In this document: piece by piece, positions 1 to 6,359 of the stretch
Layout: every line of letters begins with the position of its first letter
Numbering within the stretch: position 1 is the stretch's first letter
From: Dehalococcoidia bacterium
GTDB lineage: Bacteria; Chloroflexota; Dehalococcoidia; GIF9; AB-539-J10
Length of the DNA: 13,734 bases
Assembly (NCBI GenBank): GCA_018399375.1
Contig: JAGYOV010000009.1
Coordinates: forward strand, 1 to 13,734
Direction of reading: 5' to 3'
The notes under the pieces: generated by a model
What the model saw: the letters and a program-made list of their open reading frames with translations, nothing else
Databases searched by the model: none
What the model was told of the DNA's origin: nothing
Program-made: the position numbers and the translations under genes

Positions 1-196
1 TGGAGGCACGGATGGTAGTACGGGTGCAGAGGCATATGATCTGGTCATACCAAGCTCCGGTAGCGTACTCCTGGCTGATGATCTGGCTGTTGGTACTCAC
101 GTTGCTTGGGAGATGCAGTTGGAAGCTCCGACCTCGTTCAGCTACGGAAATCAACAGACCACCACGGTTACCATAACGGCAATAGCTTCTTCTTAG
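1..196 (+). CDS. C-terminal end of a probable secreted or surface protein (5' truncated)
   Basis: An open frame enters from the left edge (first full codon at base 2) and stops with TAG at 194-196, giving 64 residues. The peptide is rich in Gly, Thr, Ser and Ala and ends in alternating Thr/Val/Ile residues (TTTVTITAIASS), as expected for the last strands of an extracellular beta-sandwich. No transmembrane segment or sorting motif is visible before the stop, so it may be fully released or held by partner proteins. It lies 19 bases before the next surface-protein gene on the same strand, suggesting one operon. I do not recognise the family. A WxL-type protein is possible, because the next gene resembles WxL-partner proteins and this tail contains a WEMQL segment, but that is only a guess. 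Confidence 0.6.
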   Translation, partial: GGTDGSTGAEAYDLVIPSSGSVLLADDLAVGTHVAWEMQLEAPTSFSYGNQQTTTVTITAIASS

Positions 197-215
197 AGAA
201 AATAGCAAGGACATA

Positions 216-905
216 ATGAGGCGATTTTCAGTTTCAGCCCTGCTGTTGCTGGGGCTGTTGGCTATTGTGTTACTGTCTCCGGCCACTGCCCGAGCCAGCT
301 TTGGCATTGACCCGGGTAAGGTTTACATAGACAACCTCTACCCGGGCGGCTCGGGCGAGTTCAACATTACCCTCTACAACTCGGGCGAGGAAGACACCAC
401 ATATAATGCCAGGCCGCGCCTGCCAGATTATACAGACCCAGATTATGAGCCGTTTCCATACCTCGACTGGATAACGGTCGTGCCGGAGAGTTTGACAGTC
501 CCCGCCGGTGGTAATGCTGATGTTACCGTGGAAGTAAAGATGCCGGAGGATGCTGAGGACTATTTCGGGCGTAAAGGTGAGGTGTGGATAAGTTTTACCG
601 TCGCTGGTGATGAAGCCATGGTGCAGATAGAGATAGCCTCGCGGGTGTTTATCAGCACCCGAGCTGATGAAACGGCTTCATCTAACGCCACACCACCATC
701 GGCGGTTAATCACAATGACGGCAGCGTTGACATCTCGGCAGATCCCCGAGAAACGGCGGAGAAGACCACCTCTCCGACCGGTAACGAGTATTCCTGGACG
801 CCGCTCATTATAGCGCTGGGCTCGGTTGCTGCTGGAATAGCAATATATATGGCAGTAAAAAAGAGGCGCAAGGGCAACAACCAGCCATATAATGGAGGTG
901 GATAA
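216..905 (+). CDS. Exported Ig-like domain protein with C-terminal membrane anchor
   Basis: This 229-residue protein has a clear signal peptide: MRR, a hydrophobic core at about residues 6-21, and an A-x-A type cleavage site near residue 27 (ATARA). Residues about 30-148 look like an Ig-like or NEW/CARDB-type beta domain: 'FNITLYNSGEED' is the usual strand with an N-x-G turn, and 'LTVPAGGNADVTVEVKMP' is the usual second half. The fold resembles proteins often annotated DUF916 (WxL-interacting) or COG1470. A Ser/Thr/Asn-rich linker (151-192) leads to a transmembrane helix at about 194-214 and a basic KKRRKG tail, so it is held in the membrane with its bulk outside. The ATG has a Shine-Dalgarno sequence, AAGGA, a few bases upstream. 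It sits between two other exported-protein genes on the same strand. The specific function is unknown. Confidence 0.8.
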   Translation: MRRFSVSALLLLGLLAIVLLSPATARASFGIDPGKVYIDNLYPGGSGEFNITLYNSGEEDTTYNARPRLPDYTDPDYEPFPYLDWITVVPESLTVPAGGNADVTVEVKMPEDAEDYFGRKGEVWISFTVAGDEAMVQIEIASRVFISTRADETASSNATPPSAVNHNDGSVDISADPRETAEKTTSPTGNEYSWTPLIIALGSVAAGIAIYMAVKKRRKGNNQPYNGGG

Positions 906-959
906 GCATTGCCTTTTGCCGGATTACCATAGATTACGAACACGAGGGCATCTAAAAAA

Positions 960-2081
960 TTGCTTAAATCGAGTAGGCTAATTATCATAGTAGCAGCAAT
1001 CATCATTGCGATTGCAGCAGGTATGGGCCTGCCACAGGCCCGTACGGCAATAGGCCAGATAAGTAATGGATCCAGCTCAGTGGAGGTTGTGGTCACTGCC
1101 ATCCCCGGAATAGTAAGAAATGGTGGCGACTACACCCCAAATTACACCAGCACATTAGAGATTAACATGCTTGGTGAGCTAGCTGAGATAAGATTAGATA
1201 GCTCCGATAAAAGCACAACGTCGCGTCACGTTATCTACGGCCCGGAGAAGGATAGTTACTTAGTTATTAACAGTGGCACTTCTATCGCCTGCGGTAGCTG
1301 TGTCGGATGTGGCAGTACTCCTTCATTGATAAAGATTACCAGTACCGATGATTTCCCAGATGCTCCGCAGGGGGCTGGAATAATCGCCGCTTACAACTTT
1401 ATCGGATACAGGGGAATTAACACATGCTCTCACGTTACCTTCGGCAAACCCGTTACGCTAATACTAAAATATAACCCTGCTGAACTACCCGATGATGTCT
1501 CTTCGGTATTTATAGCCCGTTACAATACAGGCACCAGTGAATGGGAGCCTTTGCCCCCCGATCCTGACATCACGTCGGTGTTTGGCGAAGTAACCGCGTT
1601 GATAAACCAGTTCTCAACCTTCGCCATCGTTGCTGAAACCAGGCAATCAGGAACTCTGGAGCCAGGAGTTCCCTCTGCTTCTGAACATTCGTCGGCATAC
1701 TTTGTGGCAAGCGGTTTAAAGATCAACAATAGTGCAGGCGATACCTTTGCTATTAAGGGAGGAGAGTCGGTTGAGATAAGTGCTAATATTGCTAATAACG
1801 GAGGACAGAGCGGTGAATATCGCGTTGTACTCAAAATAAACGGAGAGACCGAATCAACCAGAGATATCACTCTGGCCCCGGGCCAGAGCCAAGAGATTGT
1901 CTTCCACGTTTCTAATCTTAAGCCAGGTACATATACCGCGCAAATAGATAACCTGACCGCAGAGTTCACCGTAAAAAGATGGACTAACTATCCACTTATC
2001 GCTGGCATAGCTATTGCCTCGGGCCTATTTGTATGGGCACTATTGTATTTCCTCCGTCGCAGGCGAAGACGGAGTACCTAG
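960..2081 (+). CDS. Exported protein with CARDB-like domain, Cys cluster and C-terminal anchor
   Basis: This 373-residue protein begins with TTG. The frame is closed upstream by TAG at 930-932, and a GAGGG Shine-Dalgarno lies about 11 bases before the TTG. Residues 1-30 form a signal peptide or N-terminal helix. A Cys-rich segment, CGSCVGCG, is at 111-118, with one more Cys at 156. Residues about 160-226 match the beta module common in archaeal and Chloroflexota surface proteins, ending in 'INQFSTFAIVAE'. Residues about 245-340 look like a CARDB domain ('SGEYRVVLKINGE', 'LAPGQSQEIVFHV'). A transmembrane helix at about 344-365 is followed by six arginines and ST, so it is membrane-anchored with the domains outside. 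It probably belongs to the same operon as the two genes before it. Cell-surface structure or adhesion is plausible but not shown. Confidence 0.78.
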   Translation: MLKSSRLIIIVAAIIIAIAAGMGLPQARTAIGQISNGSSSVEVVVTAIPGIVRNGGDYTPNYTSTLEINMLGELAEIRLDSSDKSTTSRHVIYGPEKDSYLVINSGTSIACGSCVGCGSTPSLIKITSTDDFPDAPQGAGIIAAYNFIGYRGINTCSHVTFGKPVTLILKYNPAELPDDVSSVFIARYNTGTSEWEPLPPDPDITSVFGEVTALINQFSTFAIVAETRQSGTLEPGVPSASEHSSAYFVASGLKINNSAGDTFAIKGGESVEISANIANNGGQSGEYRVVLKINGETESTRDITLAPGQSQEIVFHVSNLKPGTYTAQIDNLTAEFTVKRWTNYPLIAGIAIASGLFVWALLYFLRRRRRRST

Positions 2082-2088
2082 TCAGATA

Positions 2089-2110
2089 ACGCTACACCAC
2101 GAGTTAGCGT
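2089..2110 (+). other. Hairpin just after the surface-gene cluster
   Basis: ACGCTA and TAGCGT form a perfect 6-bp stem around a 10-base loop, starting 8 bases after the stop of the third surface gene. No T-run follows, so it is not a standard intrinsic terminator, but it could protect or end the surface-operon transcript. A second inverted repeat lies inside the gene end (CTCCGTC at 2052-2058 against GACGGAG at 2068-2074). Confidence 0.3.
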
Positions 2111-2145
2111 CTTACCGAATATAATAAAACAACCGAGCATAGCCC

Positions 2146-2283
2146 CTGAAAGCCAGAAAATACGCCGAGGAATAGATACTCGCTGTATTCAAAGAATCAG
2201 CAGCAGGCGCTAAAGTCGCTGATCTCTATCGAAGATACGGAACGAGTGTTACCACCTATTACAACTGGAAAGCAGATGCTGGC
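2146..2283 (+). pseudogene. IS3-family transposase OrfA remnant
   Basis: In one frame this stretch reads KARKYAEE, a TAG stop at 2173-2175, then ILAVFKESAAGAKVADLYRR and YGTSVTTYYNWKADAG. This matches the N-terminal helix-turn-helix of IS3-family OrfA (consensus about 'RKYTEEQI..VF.E...GAKV.DLCR.YGIS..TFY.WK.KYGG'). The start would fall on CTG at 2146 and the internal stop sits where the family usually has Gln, so CAG to TAG is the simple explanation. After about 2283 the similarity ends. No OrfB and no terminal inverted repeats are visible nearby. It is a dead fragment of roughly 46 codons, the only trace of mobile DNA in the window. Confidence 0.75.
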
Positions 2284-2294
2284 ACGGTAGTTCT

Positions 2295-2453
2295 TCAATC
2301 ATGTTTTCTGGTGCCATTGATAAGCCACGCAACAACTACAATGAGAAGAACAGCAACAACGATAACGACAATGAGCCCACCAACGCCCAAACCCCCAAAA
2401 CGCTGAACAACCAATACGGCACCGCCATAACCAGCCTCCATCAATGCGTTCAC
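2295..2453 (-). CDS. Possible small single-pass membrane protein
   Basis: A 52-residue frame is read from a GTG preceded by a good Shine-Dalgarno (GGGGGAGG, 9 bases upstream). The frame also opens further up, with ATGs at about 2483 and 2492, but these lack a ribosome site. The protein has a Gly-rich N-terminal part and a strongly hydrophobic helix of about 20 residues rich in Val, Ile and Leu, followed by WLINGTRKHD, giving an outside-in, basic-tail topology. It lies 78 bases downstream of clpP on the same strand, where clpX is often found. I do not recognise a family. The frame could be fortuitous in an otherwise non-coding gap, but the ribosome site and clean membrane helix argue for a real gene. 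Confidence 0.35.
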   Translation of the reverse strand: MNALMEAGYGGAVLVVQRFGGLGVGGLIVVIVVAVLLIVVVAWLINGTRKHD

Positions 2454-2531
2454 TTCCAGATCCCTCCCCCGATCCTCGCGCATACAGCGCAAAGATCAAC
2501 CGGCATGCTTTGCTTTACGCCAGCAAAAGCT

Positions 2532-3140
2532 TTATTTCTCTTCCGTTCTGCTTAAGACCTTGTCGACGAGCCCGTACTCCACAGCCTGCTGAGGATCAAG
2601 ATAGAAGTCCCTATCGGAGTCATGGGCAATTTTCTCCACAGTTTGCCCAGTATGCTTGGCCAGGATATCGCGGATCTTCTCCTGCATTCTCATGATTTCC
2701 TTGGCCGCAATTTCAATGTCCGCTGCCTGCCCCTGAACTCCTCCGAGTGCCTGGTGCAGGTGAACGGTGGCATTAGGTAGAGCGTAACGCTTGCCCTTAG
2801 TTCCAGCAGAGAGGAGCACCGTGCCCATGCTGGCAGCCAAACCCACGCAAATAGTAGATACATCACAGCGAATTAGCTGCATGGTGTCATATATAGCCAG
2901 ACCAGCGCTGATAACGCCGCCGGGACAGTGCACATAGAGATTTATATCTTTATCAGAAGCCTCCCTCTCCAGATAGAGTAGCTGTGCAATGATAAGGTTG
3001 GCTATCTGATCATCGATAGGAGATCCAAGGAATATGATCCTCTCTTTGAGTAAAAGTGAATATATGTCCAGAGCGCGCTCTCCCCGAGCACTAGTTTCCG
3101 TTATAGTGGGAATTACTATTTGTGACATCGGTACTGTCAT
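2532..3140 (-). CDS. clpP: ATP-dependent Clp protease proteolytic subunit ClpP
   Basis: This 202-residue protein is the serine peptidase that forms the double-heptamer chamber and degrades substrates unfolded by ClpX, ClpC or ClpA. The catalytic triad is visible: Ser104 in GLAASMG, His129 in VHLHQ and Asp178 in DSDRDFY. The family block KGKRYALPN and the C-terminal QQAVEYGLVDKVL are intact. The usual NSPGG loop reads HCPGG (71-75), keeping the oxyanion glycines. The ATG overlaps the tig stop as ATGA and has a strong AAGGAGG at 3151-3157, 10 bases upstream. A second ATG four codons in lies too far from it. It is translationally coupled to tig and last in the aspS-tig-clpP operon. No clpX follows. 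Confidence 0.97.
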   Translation of the reverse strand: MTVPMSQIVIPTITETSARGERALDIYSLLLKERIIFLGSPIDDQIANLIIAQLLYLEREASDKDINLYVHCPGGVISAGLAIYDTMQLIRCDVSTICVGLAASMGTVLLSAGTKGKRYALPNATVHLHQALGGVQGQAADIEIAAKEIMRMQEKIRDILAKHTGQTVEKIAHDSDRDFYLDPQQAVEYGLVDKVLSRTEEK

Positions 3141-4471
3141 TCCGGTTCTACCTCCTTAGCAATTTTTTCTACATCTTTCTCCTGCTCTTGCTCCACCCTT
3201 TCCTCAATCTTGCCAGTAGCTATATCAACCAGCATATCAAGCGTCTTCTGAGTCCGCAATGATTGTTCTACTCCTTCTTTGATCTGCGGCAGGGCAACCA
3301 ACTGCCTCGCTTTCTCTTTATCTTCAGATCTTTTAACAATTTCTTCCATTCGTTCCTCTAACTCATCCGCAGCGACTTCAATTTTCTCCGCCTCAGCGAG
3401 CTTATCCAGAATGAGAGTATGATTAATGCGCTCTCTGGCAACAGGGCGCAGCTGCTCCACGTATTCCTCCCTCTTCTTGCCAACTCTCTCAAAATAATCA
3501 TTCGCATTATTGAATCCCATCCGTTGCATCTCTTCTCTGATGAGGTTTCCTATTTCCTTATCTTCTACTACAGGCGGATAGTTTACCTTGCTCAAGTCCA
3601 CCATGGCATCAAGAGCTTTTTGCCTCAATTCCTGATTCAACTTTGTTTCAGCCATCTCTTTCAAATCAGCAGCCACTTTCTCCTTCATGGCAACGACATT
3701 ATCGCAATCGAGAACATGTGCAAATTCATCGTTGACTTCAGGTAGCTCCTTCTCCTTTATCTCTTTAGGAGTAATTTTGAAAGAGCATTTCTTTCCAACA
3801 AACTCATCCAATCCATAATCAGCAGGAATTTCCACATCAAAGGCCCACGCTTCTCCTTTCACTGCTCCCACCAAGCCCTGTGCCACTCCAGGAAGTGGCC
3901 ATTTCGAGTCCTCTCGCACTTCATATACCATATCCTTGTGGTCCAAAAGAGGCCTGTCATCGATGATAGCCTCAAAATCTGCAGTGATCAAATCCCCAAG
4001 GGCAACAGGGCGGTCCACAGGATTCCACACCGCCTGGCCTTCACGTATCCTCTCCAGAGCTTCCTCAAGTTCCTTATCACCAACTTCCACAGGAGCAGGG
4101 TCCACTTTTATGCTGCGATAGTCACCCAGCTCAACTTCAGGCCTCAGAGGAGCAACTGCCTTGAAAACCACAGGGTCTGTCTGCTCAATATCTATATGTG
4201 GCTCATCTATGGGTTCTATTTTTTCCTGCTCAACGGCCTGCAAATAGAGTTGTGGAATCAGGCGCTCCAGTGCCTCTTCCAGCAGAGTTTCCTTCCCCAC
4301 GTGCTGTTCCAGAATCGGTCTTGGCGCTTTCCCCTTACGAAATCCAGGGATGGAGACTTTGCCCACCAGACGTCGATAGGCCGACTCCAGAGATCCCTCC
4401 AGTTCATCGGGTTCAACTTCCACGGTGAGACTCACCTGGCAGTTTTCCATTCTTTCCGCAGTTACTTTCAT
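3137..4471 (-). CDS. tig: Trigger factor, ribosome-associated chaperone and prolyl isomerase
   Basis: This 444-residue protein is the size of typical trigger factors. It binds the ribosome near the exit tunnel and shields nascent chains. The N-terminal ribosome-binding domain (about 1-115) carries the signature loop GFRKGKAP at 43-50. The FKBP-type PPIase domain follows at about 150-245, with a recognisable ALGDLITADFEA start and an internal PGVAQGLVGAVKGE. The rest is the helical, highly charged C-terminal chaperone domain, ending in a Glu/Lys-rich tail. The ATG has an AGAGGTGA ribosome site. The gene lies 17 bases after aspS and overlaps clpP by 4 bases. The tig-clpP order is common in bacteria. 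Confidence 0.96.
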   Translation of the reverse strand: MKVTAERMENCQVSLTVEVEPDELEGSLESAYRRLVGKVSIPGFRKGKAPRPILEQHVGKETLLEEALERLIPQLYLQAVEQEKIEPIDEPHIDIEQTDPVVFKAVAPLRPEVELGDYRSIKVDPAPVEVGDKELEEALERIREGQAVWNPVDRPVALGDLITADFEAIIDDRPLLDHKDMVYEVREDSKWPLPGVAQGLVGAVKGEAWAFDVEIPADYGLDEFVGKKCSFKITPKEIKEKELPEVNDEFAHVLDCDNVVAMKEKVAADLKEMAETKLNQELRQKALDAMVDLSKVNYPPVVEDKEIGNLIREEMQRMGFNNANDYFERVGKKREEYVEQLRPVARERINHTLILDKLAEAEKIEVAADELEERMEEIVKRSEDKEKARQLVALPQIKEGVEQSLRTQKTLDMLVDIATGKIEERVEQEQEKDVEKIAKEVEPE

Positions 4472-4488
4472 CTTTTCACCTCTAATAA

Positions 4489-6282
4489 TTAAGAATCACC
4501 GAACACCGCTCTCTTCAACCTCAGATTCAATTCATCCAGCTGGCTCTCACTAACATATGAAGGCGCATCAAACATGGTATCCACTGCATTCTGGTTTTTA
4601 GGAAAAGCAATAATTTCTCTTATGGTCTCCGCACCAGCAATCATCATTACCAGACGATCTATACCAAGCGCAATGCCACCGTGAGGAGGAGCTCCATAGC
4701 GCATAGCTTCCAGCAAAGTACCAAAACGTTCAAACATATCTTCCTTACTGTACCCCAGAAGACTGAATATTTTCTCCTGAAGCTGATGAGTATGAATTCT
4801 GATACTACCACTGCCCAGCTCACAACCATTGCAGACAACATCAAAATGCCGGCCGCCTACTTTGCCAGGGTCAGTATCAAGCAAAGATATATCTCGCTCA
4901 CGAGGAGCAGTGAACGGGTGATGCATGCATTCCCAGCTATTTTCTTCGCTATTCCGCTTGAGAAGAGGAAAATCAATAACAAAGACAAAATTCAGTAAGT
5001 TTTTATCAATCAGGTTCAGCAGAGGAGCCACATAGCGGCGCAGTTCGTCCATGGCTCGATTAACCACGGGGGGCTGGTCCGCTACGATAAGCACCAGATC
5101 GCCTGGTCTGGCTCCGCACCGGCTTAAAATTCTCTCCATCTCTGCCGGAGTCAAGTGTTTAGCGATCACCGATTTGACCTCGTTAGATGAAAGATTTTCT
5201 CCTGTAAGTGCAACCGTAACCAGCCCCTGAGCTCCACTGTTCTTAGCCACTTCAGTAAGATCGGCAATGCGGTGGTGGTTGAAGCCAGCGCATCCAGGCA
5301 GACATATGCCCTTCACATTGCCTCCTTCAGCCACGGCAGAGCGGAAAATGCCAAATTGCACCTCGCTGGCTATGTCAGAGATATCTCTAATCTCCAAACC
5401 AAACCGGATATCGGGCTTATCTGTGCCGTAACGCTTCATGGCCTCTTCATAACTAAGGCGAGGAATAGGAGTAACTATTTCCATCTCTGGCTTAACCTCT
5501 CGTACAAGGGCAACGAGTAACTTCTCCATGAGACCAAGTATGTCGTCCTCCTCCACAAAACTCATCTCCAGATCAAGCTGAGTAAACTCTGGCTGCCGAT
5601 CAGCTCTAAGATCTTCATCTCGGAAACAGCGAGCTATCTGGAAGTATTTTTCTATGCCAGCCACCATGAGCAGCTGCTTCAGCTGTTGCGGCGACTGAGG
5701 CAGAGCATAAAACTTCCCCTGGTTAACGCGGCTGGGAACCAGGTAATCACGCGCTCCTTCAGGAGTACTCTTGATTAGCAAAGGAGTCTCCACCTGAATA
5801 AAACCCTGAGCATCGAGAAAATCAGACATAAACTTGGTTATCCTGTGGCGCAGAATTAGATTATCCTTCATCCTGGGGCGTCTCAAATATAAATAACGAT
5901 TTTTGAGATAAAGGCTCTCCTCAACTTCTACATCTTCATTAATGTAAAACGGTGGCGTCAAAGACTCGTTGAGAACCACAGCCTTAACTGCCGTAACTTC
6001 GATCTCGCCAGTAGATAACTTCAGATTTTCTGTTCCCGCAGGGCGCAAGACAACCTCTCCTATCACCTGGACTACATATTCGTTGCGCAGCGAGGTAGCT
6101 ACATCGTACGCCTCTCGAGAAATCCGCGGGTTGAATACTACCTGGGTTATGCCATCTCTATCTCTGAGATCAATAAAGACCATCCCCCCATGATCTCTTC
6201 GCCGATGCACCCATCCAGCAAGTGTTACCTTCTCCCCCACACGCTCCCTTGATAATGCGCCACAGTTACAATCTTTGAGCAA
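4489..6282 (-). CDS. aspS: Aspartyl-tRNA synthetase, probably non-discriminating (Asp/Asn)
   Basis: This 597-residue bacterial-type class IIb synthetase joins Asp to tRNA in the cytoplasm. The N-terminal OB anticodon-binding domain (about 1-105) contains GWVHRRRDHGGMVFIDLRDR. Motif 1 lies near 158-178, motif 2 (FRDEDLRADRQPEFTQLD) at 220-237 and motif 3 (GIALGIDRL) at 536-544. The bacterial GAD insertion occupies the stretch between motifs 2 and 3. His31 and Gly83 match the residues linked to recognition of both tRNA-Asp and tRNA-Asn in the Pseudomonas aeruginosa enzyme, so this one is predicted to be non-discriminating. The start is TTG: an in-frame TGA lies two codons upstream, and AGAGG sits 9 bases before it. 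It is first in the aspS-tig-clpP operon, behind the promoter at 6310-6338. Confidence 0.96.
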   Translation of the reverse strand: MLKDCNCGALSRERVGEKVTLAGWVHRRRDHGGMVFIDLRDRDGITQVVFNPRISREAYDVATSLRNEYVVQVIGEVVLRPAGTENLKLSTGEIEVTAVKAVVLNESLTPPFYINEDVEVEESLYLKNRYLYLRRPRMKDNLILRHRITKFMSDFLDAQGFIQVETPLLIKSTPEGARDYLVPSRVNQGKFYALPQSPQQLKQLLMVAGIEKYFQIARCFRDEDLRADRQPEFTQLDLEMSFVEEDDILGLMEKLLVALVREVKPEMEIVTPIPRLSYEEAMKRYGTDKPDIRFGLEIRDISDIASEVQFGIFRSAVAEGGNVKGICLPGCAGFNHHRIADLTEVAKNSGAQGLVTVALTGENLSSNEVKSVIAKHLTPAEMERILSRCGARPGDLVLIVADQPPVVNRAMDELRRYVAPLLNLIDKNLLNFVFVIDFPLLKRNSEENSWECMHHPFTAPRERDISLLDTDPGKVGGRHFDVVCNGCELGSGSIRIHTHQLQEKIFSLLGYSKEDMFERFGTLLEAMRYGAPPHGGIALGIDRLVMMIAGAETIREIIAFPKNQNAVDTMFDAPSYVSESQLDELNLRLKRAVFGDS

Positions 6283-6309
6283 GCTTCATTTCCTCTAGTT
6301 AATCCCAGC

Positions 6310-6338
6310 ATTATAGCTTACAGACAACACTTACTCAA
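6310..6338 (-). promoter_or_regulatory. Sigma-70 promoter for aspS-tig-clpP
   Basis: On the - strand a TTGAGT -35 (6333-6338) and a perfect TATAAT -10 (6310-6315) are separated by exactly 17 bases. Transcription should begin near 6303, leaving a leader of about 20 bases that includes the AGAGG ribosome site of aspS. The promoter lies wholly in the 77-base gap between dnaE and aspS. Confidence 0.75.
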
Positions 6339-6339
6339 A

Positions 6340-6358
6340 TGAGAATCGTCGCTTCTCA
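6340..6358 (-). other. Hairpin directly after the dnaE stop
   Basis: On the - strand TGAGAA and TTCTCA form a 6-bp stem around the loop GCGACGA. It begins 2 bases after the dnaE stop codon and is followed by only three T residues, so it is a weak terminator at best. It abuts the -35 of the aspS promoter (its third T-side base is inside the hexamer region), so it could instead be an operator. Confidence 0.3.
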
Positions 6359-6359
6359 A

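Noticed and set aside
710..1102. - strand frame across the second and third surface genes
   Set aside because: Its hydrophobic segments are the complement of signal-peptide and anchor codons; no ribosome site or family resemblance.
3938..4492. Long + strand frame opposite tig
   Set aside because: It is antisense to a certain trigger factor gene, has no ribosome site and no recognisable protein features.
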